NCBI GenBank assembly: GCA_012523655.1
Contig: JAAYTV010000209.1
Span: 1-6,960 of the forward strand
DNA: 6,960 bases
Reading direction: 5' to 3'
Source of the DNA: a bacterium
GTDB taxonomy: Bacteria > Zhuqueibacterota > Zhuqueibacteria > Residuimicrobiales > Residuimicrobiaceae
Position numbers and translations under genes: made by a program. Positions 1 through 5,396 of this stretch are shown in pieces. The notes under the pieces are model-generated. The model had not been told where the DNA came from, did not search any database, and was given only the letters and a program-made list of their open reading frames with translations. Each line of letters starts with the position of its first letter. Position 1 is the first letter of the stretch.

Positions 1-1272
1 ATAGGCATAGATATCGCTTTGGCCGTTTTTCAATCCCATGAAAGCGATCTCCCGCCCGTCCGGGCTCCAGGACGGATTATACACGCCGTCCAGACCGAAC
101 TGCACGTCCTCTTCGATCTTGCCGGATTTGACGTTGACGATATAGAGGGCGTCTTCGGCGCCCGCTTTGGCGGTGAACACGATCTGCTTATCATCCGGAC
201 TCCAACTCATGCCCGGACCATGGACCCACTGCAGCTCTTCCAGATTGCCGGCGCGCTGTCCGCGCACCAGGCTTTTCAGCACCCGGCCGTCGATGGCGCT
301 CATCAGATAGATGTCGAAAAAGTCGCTTTTGTCGCTCTTGAACGCCAACTTGTCGCCGCGATGGTTGAGGGTGGGATTGATGTTGATGAAACTGCCGTCC
401 TTGCGGTGATCGGTGAGCCGTTTGGCGATCTCCTCCGGCTCCTTGCGATTTTCAATATCCGGCCAATACTTGCGTTTGATGTAGCGGTGCCACCGTTTGG
501 TCAGCTCCTCCTCATCCACGCCGATGGAATTCTTCAACCCCTTTTCAAAGCTTTTGGCGATCTTGACCTTGCCGATCAGTTCGCCGACTTTTTCCTCGCC
601 GTACCGTTCCGCAATATAGTTCCACACGGATTGCCCGCCCTTGTAGGCCATAAAACCGTAGAGATAAGGAATAGGCGGTACATAGCTGTTCAGGGTGGCG
701 TCGCGCATGTACATGTCGCTCTCAATATCCCAGCCGCGGCTTTCATATTCGGCCAGTCCCTCCACAAACCACAGGGGCAATTGCAGCTGCGTCAGGCCGG
801 TGATGATGGACTGCACGCCGGCGCCGTAAACCATCTGCAACATGACCGCATGCGTCAGCTCATGATGGATCACGTGCCGGAACTTTTCCCATTCCCCTTC
901 ATAGGGCAATACCACCCTGTTCTTGAAAAACTCGGTAAAGCCGCCCACCGACTCTTCCGGGGGAGACAGGTCCACATTGGTCTGTTGAAAATCATTGTGG
1001 CTGTTGTGCACAATCACCTTGATGCGATCCTGCAGCTCATAGCGGAAAGAGCGGCGCAACGACTGGTAACACTCCTCCGCCACCTGCCCGACAAAGGTGG
1101 CAACCGAATTTCCGCCCTCGGTGAAATAGATGTCAAAATGCTCGGTCTGAAGGTACAACCAGTTGAACTTGCTGTATTGCACCTTGTTCTTGCCGAAATA
1201 CTGGCCAAAGGTTGCATCGGGCATACTCAAGCATAAGACTGTGACCAGCAGCATCGCCAGCAGTTTTTTCAT
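1..1272 (-). CDS. Secreted MA-clan (HEXXH) peptidase-like protein with PD40/TolB-like beta-propeller, C-terminus cut by window edge
   Basis: The frame is open from an ATG at 1272 to the window edge, giving 424 residues without a stop, so the C-terminus is missing. An AGGAG ribosome site lies 6 nt before the ATG. Residues 1-23 look like a Sec signal peptide (MKK, a hydrophobic core, then a likely cut after TFG); the lone Cys 14 does not fit a lipobox. Residues about 35-270 form a gluzincin-like peptidase domain. HELTH at 137-141 supplies two zinc ligands and the catalytic Glu138, and LPLWFVEGLAEY at 165-176 supplies the probable third ligand, Glu171. From about 295 on there are three PD40/WD40-like blades (about 295-328, 350-384, 398-424), marked by SWSPD followed by IVF or IAF and then an LYIVN or DIYAY strand. 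Related FCB-group proteins, as I recall, are about 1000 residues long with more blades and sometimes an outer-membrane barrel. It likely acts in the periplasm or at the outer membrane. Its substrate is unknown and proteolytic activity is inferred. Confidence 0.88.
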   Translation of the reverse strand, partial: MKKLLAMLLVTVLCLSMPDATFGQYFGKNKVQYSKFNWLYLQTEHFDIYFTEGGNSVATFVGQVAEECYQSLRRSFRYELQDRIKVIVHNSHNDFQQTNVDLSPPEESVGGFTEFFKNRVVLPYEGEWEKFRHVIHHELTHAVMLQMVYGAGVQSIITGLTQLQLPLWFVEGLAEYESRGWDIESDMYMRDATLNSYVPPIPYLYGFMAYKGGQSVWNYIAERYGEEKVGELIGKVKIAKSFEKGLKNSIGVDEEELTKRWHRYIKRKYWPDIENRKEPEEIAKRLTDHRKDGSFININPTLNHRGDKLAFKSDKSDFFDIYLMSAIDGRVLKSLVRGQRAGNLEELQWVHGPGMSWSPDDKQIVFTAKAGAEDALYIVNVKSGKIEEDVQFGLDGVYNPSWSPDGREIAFMGLKNGQSDIYAY

Positions 1273-1483
1273 AGGTTACTCCTAAAAAACCGTTCCATCA
1301 GGTGGATGCACGGATAATACTGAGAAAAAAAAGGTTGAATTTGACCCCATAATTCATTAATTCTCCCCACGCCGCAATCTATGGTAAGGAACAAAAGCGA
1401 AACGGCCGCTATTCCATACGCAAGTTCATCATAAAAACGAACAAAGATCAAGCAAAGTTCCGAGGGGGTAAGGGAGAAAAGAC
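1273..1483. other. Divergent intergenic region, no confident promoter
   Basis: This 211-bp AT-rich gap separates two divergently transcribed genes, so it must hold at least one promoter in each direction. I see no pair of boxes in either direction that matches a sigma-70 consensus well. The best minus-strand candidate is a TATGAT box at 1428-1433 behind a poor TTGCTT box. The plus-strand gene has GA-rich Shine-Dalgarno-like sequence (GAGGGGG and AGGGAG) within 25 nt of its ATG. No strong hairpin or long repeat was seen. Confidence 0.5.
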
Positions 1484-2290
1484 ATGGTGCGCAACCTGAT
1501 GATGTGGATTTTGGCCCTGTTGTTTACAGTCGCTTCAGCCTATTATCAAAGGAAAACCGGTCCCACCCATCCCACGGCCGGACAGGCTGATTTGGCCGGC
1601 TCCCTGATCCGGTACAAGTTGCTGCGCAGCCACGATGTCGGCGATCAACCGGTGTTCCTGCAGGCGGCCGATTCAGCGGTGTACGCCGTGCTGGTTTACC
1701 GCCGGCTCAACTCTACGGATGATTGGACGCGCAAACCAATGAGCCGGCAGGGAGATGCGCTGGTCTCCAGCCTGCCGCACCAACCACCGGGGGGCAAGCT
1801 GGAGTATTATCTGGAGGTCAAAAAAGGACAGGAAATTGTGCGGATTCCGGCTGACAGCCACATCACCACCCGCTTCAAGGGTGCGGTGCCGGCCTGGGCA
1901 TTGCTGCCCCATATCCTGTTCATGTTCGCCGCCATGCTGCTTTCGACCCGCACCGCTCTGGCCGCTTTAACCGGCTCACGATGCCTGCGCGCCTATGTCT
2001 GGTGGACGGTCGGTCTGCTCATCCTCGGCGGCATGATCTTCGGTCCACTGGTGCAAGAGTACGCCTTTGGCGATCTGTGGACCGGATTCCCGTTTGGCTA
2101 CGACTTGACGGACAACAAAACACTCATCGCTCTGATCGGCTGGCTGGCGGCGCTTTGGGCAATGTACAAATCACCACACCCAAAACGCTGGATTCTGATC
2201 GCAGCGGCCGTAACCCTGGTAGTGTTCGTCATCCCCCACAGCCTGTTCGGCACGGAGTTGGATTACAGCCAAACTCCGGTCGGTCGTTGA
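1484..2290 (+). CDS. Membrane protein of unknown function with extracytoplasmic beta-rich domain
   Basis: 268 residues from an ATG with AGGGAG 7 nt upstream. A hydrophobic N-terminal segment (about 5-20) is either an uncleaved anchor or a signal peptide. Residues about 40-130 are soluble and strand-rich (AVYAVLVYRR, then GGKLEYYLEV), resembling an Ig/fibronectin-like fold. Four further predicted membrane helices follow, at about 138-162, 171-192, 211-227 and 236-252, with a short tail. The loop between helices 3 and 4 carries GPLVQEYAFGDLWTGFPFGYDLTDNKT (about 187-213 in outline), rich in aromatic and acidic residues. It looks like the conserved signature of an uncharacterised family I associate with Bacteroidota and FCB genomes. 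I cannot name a function. The soluble domain is probably outside the inner membrane, judged from the N-terminal segment. It is divergent from the peptidase gene and convergent with the epimerase-like gene, so it is probably transcribed alone. Confidence 0.85.
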   Translation: MVRNLMMWILALLFTVASAYYQRKTGPTHPTAGQADLAGSLIRYKLLRSHDVGDQPVFLQAADSAVYAVLVYRRLNSTDDWTRKPMSRQGDALVSSLPHQPPGGKLEYYLEVKKGQEIVRIPADSHITTRFKGAVPAWALLPHILFMFAAMLLSTRTALAALTGSRCLRAYVWWTVGLLILGGMIFGPLVQEYAFGDLWTGFPFGYDLTDNKTLIALIGWLAALWAMYKSPHPKRWILIAAAVTLVVFVIPHSLFGTELDYSQTPVGR

Positions 2291-2291
2291 C

Positions 2292-2322
2292 CCGGTCGCG
2301 CGCCAAAAAGGCATGCGGCCGG
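2292..2322 (+). terminator. GC-rich hairpin after the membrane protein gene, no U tract
   Basis: Two nt after the upstream stop codon, 13 bases (2292-2304, CCGGTCGCGCGCC) can pair with 13 bases (2310-2322, GGCATGCGGCCGG) around an AAAAA loop. Pairing on the plus-strand RNA has one C-A mismatch and two G-U pairs. On the minus strand the wobbles become mismatches, so the structure is stronger for the plus-strand transcript. No T run follows, so it is not a classical intrinsic terminator. It may end transcription as a hairpin-only site, or protect the 3' end. It fills almost the whole 40-bp convergent gap. Confidence 0.5.
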
Positions 2323-2330
2323 ATGAAGGC

Positions 2331-3425
2331 CTAAACACCATTGCCGCGCAGCTTGGCTTCGAACGAACGTATTTCCTGATTTCCCGGCAGTACGCCGATC
2401 TCGAGATGAAAAGTCTGGCTCTGTCCCGGTTCCAACACCCGCAGCGCGCCGCGTTCGCGCGCGCTGCGCCGGCCTTCCGGGTGACAATTGCCGGGTTCCA
2501 TGCCCACGACATAAGCCTGTTCGCCCATCATCTTCCATTCTGTGTAAAGCGGCAATTCTTCTTTGGGATAACAGAGATAGACGCCCAGTCCCTGGTTGTT
2601 GTTGAACACACGGTTCACCAATCCGACGTTGACCATGCCTTTTTCATCCACATCGTGATCGATGAAAAAACACTGCTCCGCATAGTCCGGCGTGGGAGCT
2701 TCGAATTGCTCGAAATCGTCAGCGCCTTTTTCCGCCTCCTCATCGCGAGGCTCCATGGCATTGACCACTGCGATCAACTCTGAATGCTCGCTGACAACGG
2801 GAAAACCGATGTTGCAGTGGTAGAGCACCATCAGCGGGGCGGGTTCAAATCCTTCGTTCTCGATCACATCCTTGATCCACAGCCGCGATTCGCCCAAACG
2901 CGTATACAGACTGCGGCGCATCACCAGGTTCGGACCAAACAGACGTGCCTCGCGAATTTCGCCTGTGGCCCACAGCAGGTACTCATCATCCTCCCATTCG
3001 GCGCCGTAGCAAACATTGCGCGCCGGAATGTTGGAAACCCGGCCATGCAATCCCAACTCCTCATCCATCTCTTCATCGATATCCGCGGCGCCCGCCTGAG
3101 TCAGTCCACAGGTGACCACCAGTCCGCCGCCATAGTTCCACAACCAGCCGATGTCATGGCGGTCATAAAAAGCCGGCGCCACCGCACCTGCCGGCGAAAG
3201 CCAGGCAAGCGGCAAACCGTTAAAAGTGGCATCGAAAACATCCAATCCCCGATCAGCCAGCACGGTAAAAGCAAATCCGCTTCCAGTCCTGAATTCAAGG
3301 GCTCGAACACCTCGCTCATTGCCATTACTCAGCTCTACCGGACGAACCCCCGCTATCTGCGACATGTCGCCGATATAACGGGCCAGCTCTCTTTTGCTGT
3401 AGTGTCTTCCTAAATAGGTAGCCAC
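2331..3425 (-). CDS. DUF4432 / aldose 1-epimerase-like protein
   Basis: 364 residues starting at a GTG (3423-3425), which I prefer because AAGGG lies 6 nt upstream and the nearby ATG at about 3442 is in another frame. The sequence matches the DUF4432 family, a galactose-mutarotase-like beta-sandwich that binds sugars. Recognisable blocks in order are LADRGLDVFD (56-65), LPLAWLSPAG (71-80), GGLVVTCGL (100-108), LHGRVSNIPA (126-135), LYHCNIGFPVV (201-211), and EWKMMGEQAYVVGMEPGNC (296-314) followed by LEPGQSQTFHLEIGVL. Family members are thought to interconvert or bind anomers of sugars or sugar acids. The conserved His127, His203 and Glu310 are candidates for substrate contact by analogy with mutarotases. 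No signal peptide is visible, so it should be cytoplasmic. The acidic stretch at about 226-243 looks like a family-variable loop. It has its own promoter and no sugar-transport neighbour in view, so the substrate cannot be guessed. Confidence 0.9.
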   Translation of the reverse strand: MATYLGRHYSKRELARYIGDMSQIAGVRPVELSNGNERGVRALEFRTGSGFAFTVLADRGLDVFDATFNGLPLAWLSPAGAVAPAFYDRHDIGWLWNYGGGLVVTCGLTQAGAADIDEEMDEELGLHGRVSNIPARNVCYGAEWEDDEYLLWATGEIREARLFGPNLVMRRSLYTRLGESRLWIKDVIENEGFEPAPLMVLYHCNIGFPVVSEHSELIAVVNAMEPRDEEAEKGADDFEQFEAPTPDYAEQCFFIDHDVDEKGMVNVGLVNRVFNNNQGLGVYLCYPKEELPLYTEWKMMGEQAYVVGMEPGNCHPEGRRSARERGALRVLEPGQSQTFHLEIGVLPGNQEIRSFEAKLRGNGV

Positions 3426-3457
3426 AGTGCACCCTTTTCCATTGAAAATTGTTGTTT

Positions 3458-3518
3458 GTGTTTTTTAACATAACATTTTTCCCAGAAAAAGTCAAGCTAC
3501 AAAACGGGTGTTTTTTAA
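3458..3518. repeat. 11-bp direct repeat GTGTTTTTTAA flanking the epimerase-like gene promoter
   Basis: GTGTTTTTTAA occurs at 3458-3468 and again at 3508-3518, with starts exactly 50 bp apart. The left copy overlaps the -10 box and predicted start site of the minus-strand promoter; the right copy lies upstream of its -35 box. Five helical turns between copies would place them on the same DNA face, as for a paired operator. The T-rich composition makes a chance repeat possible. Confidence 0.35.
3467..3495 (-). promoter_or_regulatory. Sigma-70-type promoter of the epimerase-like gene
   Basis: Read on the minus strand, TTGACT (3495-3490) and TATGTT (3472-3467) are separated by exactly 17 bp. That is 5 of 6 matches at -35 and 4 of 6 at -10. 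Transcription should begin near 3460, leaving a leader of about 35 nt that holds the AAGGG ribosome site before the GTG start. Confidence 0.6.
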
Positions 3519-3642
3519 AACTTTGTTACCTGGTCGGTCATTGAAGGCCGGCGCTCTGGCCATGCCGTGAAAGCCGCAACAGCCTGTTTTGTCGCGCGTG
3601 ACGACTGATGCATGAAACAATTCACTGTCATTTCGACAGCCG

Positions 3643-3679
3643 TGACAAAAAAATTTTGGCAAAATTTGCCAATTTGTCA
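3643..3679. promoter_or_regulatory. Nested inverted repeats, candidate activator-binding site
   Basis: The inner part, 3656-3672, is a perfect 17-bp palindrome with a single central base: TTGGCAAA-A-TTTGCCAA. It is enclosed by TGACAAA (3643-3649) and TTTGTCA (3673-3679), a second perfect 7-bp inverted pair, with 6 bp between arms on the left and none on the right. The centre (3664) lies about 113 bp upstream of the start predicted from the sigma-54 site, the usual distance for sites of NtrC-type enhancer-binding proteins. No T run follows, so a terminator role is unlikely. The identity of the binding protein is unknown. Confidence 0.5.
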
Positions 3680-3730
3680 GGCAGAAAGCCAAAAAATGAA
3701 ACACCCATTAACCTACAAATAATGATAAAT

Positions 3731-3759
3731 TTGAAACGACTGAAATCTATTGGCATAAA
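3731..3759 (+). promoter_or_regulatory. Overlapping sigma-70-like promoter candidate for Hsp20
   Basis: TTGAAA (3731-3736) and CATAAA (3754-3759) are spaced by 17 bp, with 5 of 6 and 4 of 6 matches to consensus. The -10 box overlaps the -24 element of the sigma-54 site, so the two forms of RNA polymerase could not bind together. It may be a basal promoter or coincidence in AT-rich DNA. Confidence 0.35.
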
Positions 3760-3767
3760 TGTTGCAA
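3750..3767 (+). promoter_or_regulatory. Sigma-54 (RpoN) -24/-12 promoter of Hsp20
   Basis: The 18 bases TTGGCATAAATGTTGCAA fit the RpoN pattern TTGGCACG-N4-TTGCA. The invariant GG (3752-3753) and GC (3764-3765) have the required 11-bp offset, and TTGGCA and TTGCA match fully; only the C and G just after TTGGCA differ. Transcription would begin near 3777, with a leader of about 56 nt before the ATG. Promoters of this class need an ATP-driven activator bound upstream, and a suitable palindrome is present. Confidence 0.62.
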
Positions 3768-3816
3768 TGAGCAGGATGTAACCGCTAGACGGGGGATTTA
3801 CACGAGCTCAAATAGT

Positions 3817-3824
3817 AAAGGAGG
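3817..3824 (+). promoter_or_regulatory. Strong ribosome binding site of Hsp20
   Basis: AAAGGAGG lies 8 nt before the ATG. It is the best Shine-Dalgarno sequence in the window and predicts high expression. I see no upstream pyrimidine stretch that could mask it as a ROSE or fourU RNA thermometer. Confidence 0.8.
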
Positions 3825-3832
3825 ATAGAACT

Positions 3833-4276
3833 ATGAACATCGTACGTTGGCGTCCATTTCCCGAAATTTCCACCATGCAGCGCGAAATCAACCGGCTGTT
3901 TGACGGATTTATGGGAAATATTGACAATCAGGAGGAGCTGCACGGCTCCTGGCGTCCGGATGTGGATATCAAAGAGACGGCGGATGCCGTGGTGATTTTG
4001 GCGGAACTGCCCGGCATGCAAAAGCAGGACATCAAACTGACGATCAGAGACAACATGCTGCAGATCTCTGGAGAGAAAAAGCAGGTCTCTGAGAGCAAGG
4101 ATGAAACCTATCACCGCATCGAGCGCGCCACAGGAGCATTTTGCCGTACCTTCACTCTACCCTCCCTGGTGGAGGCCGGCAAGATCAGCGCGACGTTTAA
4201 AGACGGCGTGCTGCAGGTGCACCTGCCCAAGGCAGAACAGGCAAAACCGAAAGAGATCAGCATCAAAACCGAATAA
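3833..4276 (+). CDS. hsp20: Small heat shock protein, Hsp20/alpha-crystallin family
   Basis: 147 residues, the normal length for a bacterial class A small heat shock protein. These are ATP-independent cytoplasmic holdases that form large oligomers and keep unfolding proteins soluble for DnaK and ClpB. The N-terminal arm (1-40) contains REINRLFDGF (17-26), typical of the family. The alpha-crystallin domain runs from about 41 to 133, opening with WRPDVDIKET and containing AELPGM (57-62), DNMLQISGEKK (73-83), ATGAFCRTFTLP (99-110) and FKDGVLQVHLPK (122-133). The C-terminal tail has the I-x-I anchor as ISI (142-144), used for oligomer assembly. The single Cys104 is not a conserved position. Transcribed alone, behind unusual promoter elements and before a strong terminator. 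Stress induction is expected from the family but not shown here. Confidence 0.96.
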   Translation: MNIVRWRPFPEISTMQREINRLFDGFMGNIDNQEELHGSWRPDVDIKETADAVVILAELPGMQKQDIKLTIRDNMLQISGEKKQVSESKDETYHRIERATGAFCRTFTLPSLVEAGKISATFKDGVLQVHLPKAEQAKPKEISIKTE

Positions 4277-4292
4277 CCAACCGCGTTAACCG

Positions 4293-4351
4293 GGCCGCGA
4301 ATGAGCGCTCATCGAAAGAGATGAATAGGCGCATTCATTCGCGGCCTTTTT
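4293..4351 (+). terminator. Rho-independent terminator of Hsp20
   Basis: A perfect 12-bp stem, GGCCGCGAATGA (4293-4304) with TCATTCGCGGCC (4335-4346), is followed directly by TTTTT (4347-4351). The stem continues inward through GCGC (4305-4308 with 4329-4332) and TCATC with GATGA (4309-4313 with 4320-4324), with small bulges and a GAAAGA loop. It begins 16 nt after the stop codon. The reverse strand has no T run after the hairpin, so it serves the plus strand only. Confidence 0.93.
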
Positions 4352-4381
4352 CATTCGAAGGTTCATCACACCCCTCTTTTT

Positions 4382-5317
4382 TTATTTCTCTCGATCAGCA
4401 GGTCCATCGGGTACAGCGCGGGGCCGGAGTTCCTGCTGCTGCTGAAAGGTGACCAGCGTATTGGCCGGCACGGATTCCGTGATCCAGGTGTTGCCGCCGA
4501 TAATAGAGTTTTCACCGATGACCGTGCCGCCGCCGAGAATGGTGGCGCCGGCGTAGATGGTTACGTTGTTGCGAATGGTAGGATGCCGTTTTCCACCTTT
4601 GACCACGGTGCCATCGGGGTTGCGCGGAAAGGAGAGCGCGCCCAGCGTCACGCCCTGATAGATTTTAACGTCATTGCCGATCTCGGTGGTTTCACCGATG
4701 ACCACCCCGGTCCCGTGATCGATAAAAAACCGGTCCCCGATGGTGGCGCCGGGATGAATGTCGATGCCGGTTCGCAGATGAGCCCATTCGGACATCATGC
4801 GCGCCACCATGGGCACCTGCAGAAGGTGAATCTCGTGGCTGACCCGATGGACGGCCATCGCATAGATGTACGGGTAACAAAGAATGACCTCCTCCACGCT
4901 GCGGGCAGCGGGATCGCCGTCATAGCCGGCCATCACATCGCGGCTCAAACGGTGGCGAATCTCCGGCAAACGGGCCAGCAACGTGGCGGCGTGCTGTTCC
5001 GCCAACTGCAGGCAACTCTGCTGATCGCACTGTTCGGTCCGGCATTGGGACTGCAGGGCGCGGCAAAAAACATTGATGCAGCGCAGCAGCAGAGAATCCA
5101 TGGCGCCCTGGACATAAAAGAGCATATGTGCATGTCTGGACACTCTCTGGCCATAAAAGCCGGGGAACAGTAGCTGCATGAAATCATCCAGCAGGCGAAT
5201 GATGGAGCGTTGATTCGGCAGATTCTTTTCATCCATTCGGTTGATGCCGCCATGCCTCTGATAGCTGGCGACCAGAGCCTGACTGGCGTCAGCCAAAAGG
5301 TCTGCAGTTGTTTTCAT
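4382..5317 (-). CDS. cysE: Serine O-acetyltransferase
   Basis: Transfers acetyl from acetyl-CoA to L-serine, giving O-acetylserine, the carbon skeleton for cysteine; cytoplasmic. I start it at the ATG at 5317 (311 residues), where GGAG lies 6 nt upstream; a longer in-frame reading would overlap the upstream pgl gene. Residues 1-175 are a helical domain including LLDDFMQLLFPGFYG (42-56), characteristic of the long-N-terminus SAT subgroup. Residues about 180-285 form the left-handed beta-helix of hexapeptide repeats. Catalytic residues align with E. coli: His201 in DHGTG and Asp186 in GIDIHPG, with the same 15-residue offset as His158/Asp143. GGKRHPTI (241-248) carries the conserved His245. The C-terminal tail after 290 is short, Gln-rich and charged; I cannot tell whether it docks cysteine synthase, as it does not end in Ile. 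Five cysteines cluster at 80-102. Probably co-transcribed with pgl, 79 nt upstream. Confidence 0.95.
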   Translation of the reverse strand: MKTTADLLADASQALVASYQRHGGINRMDEKNLPNQRSIIRLLDDFMQLLFPGFYGQRVSRHAHMLFYVQGAMDSLLLRCINVFCRALQSQCRTEQCDQQSCLQLAEQHAATLLARLPEIRHRLSRDVMAGYDGDPAARSVEEVILCYPYIYAMAVHRVSHEIHLLQVPMVARMMSEWAHLRTGIDIHPGATIGDRFFIDHGTGVVIGETTEIGNDVKIYQGVTLGALSFPRNPDGTVVKGGKRHPTIRNNVTIYAGATILGGGTVIGENSIIGGNTWITESVPANTLVTFQQQQELRPRAVPDGPADREK

Positions 5318-5358
5318 AGATTCTCCACAAACAGAAAAATTCTTAAACCGGTTCCCGA

Positions 5359-5385
5359 GGGCTGCGAGTGATATACTCGCAGCCC
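5359..5385 (-). terminator. Perfect hairpin between pgl and cysE, no U tract
   Basis: GGGCTGCGAGT (5359-5369) and ACTCGCAGCCC (5375-5385) form a perfect 11-bp stem with a 5-nt loop, GATAT on the plus strand and ATATC on the minus strand. It starts 11 nt after the pgl stop. No T run follows directly on the minus strand; a TTTTT occurs only about 20 nt later. It could be a partial terminator that lowers cysE expression, a processing or stability element at the pgl mRNA end, or a control hairpin in the cysE leader. Whether it ends transcription is uncertain. Confidence 0.5.
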
Positions 5386-5396
5386 AAGCCGTCGGC

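Larger units (their letters stand above)
3426..3832. other. 407-bp AT-rich divergent regulatory region
   Basis: This gap separates the epimerase-like gene (minus) and the Hsp20 gene (plus). From left to right it holds: a sigma-70-type promoter for the minus-strand gene (3467-3495); an 11-bp direct repeat (3458-3468 and 3508-3518); a more GC-rich stretch (about 3541-3610) in which I see nothing clear; a small 5-bp inverted repeat, CTGTC and GACAG around ATTTC (3625-3639); nested palindromes (3643-3679); overlapping sigma-70-like and sigma-54-like promoter elements (3731-3767); and the Hsp20 leader with a strong ribosome site. No CIRCE element (TTAGCACTC-N9-GAGTGCTAA) and no sigma-32-type -10 box (CCCCAT-T) were found, although those are the usual heat-shock controls. 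Confidence 0.7.

Noticed and set aside
19..1236. A 405-codon plus-strand open frame
   Set aside because: It is antisense to the peptidase/propeller gene, which has a signal peptide, HELTH motif, PD40 repeats and a ribosome site. The plus-strand translation has no recognisable domain.
1269..1451. A 60-codon minus-strand frame whose TGA overlaps the peptidase gene start (ATGA), suggesting coupling
   Set aside because: It begins at a TTG with no ribosome site, and its end simply reads through the peptidase gene's own Shine-Dalgarno region. No recognisable protein pattern.
2313..3413. Two long plus-strand frames (2313-2783 and 2784-3413)
   Set aside because: Antisense to the DUF4432 gene, which has conserved motifs along its whole length, a promoter and a ribosome site.
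3492..3704. A 70-codon minus-strand frame starting with GTG
   Set aside because: Poor ribosome site, overlaps the palindromes and ends in the -35 box of the epimerase-like gene promoter; no domain seen.
3608..3781. A 57-codon plus-strand frame (ATG to TAA) in the Hsp20 upstream region, Lys-rich
   Set aside because: No ribosome site precedes it, the DNA is AT-rich, and the frame runs through the palindromes and both promoter elements. The lack of stops is more easily chance.
3777..3832. An RNA thermometer in the Hsp20 leader
   Set aside because: The leader has no pyrimidine-rich segment able to pair with AAAGGAGG, so neither a ROSE nor a fourU element can be supported.
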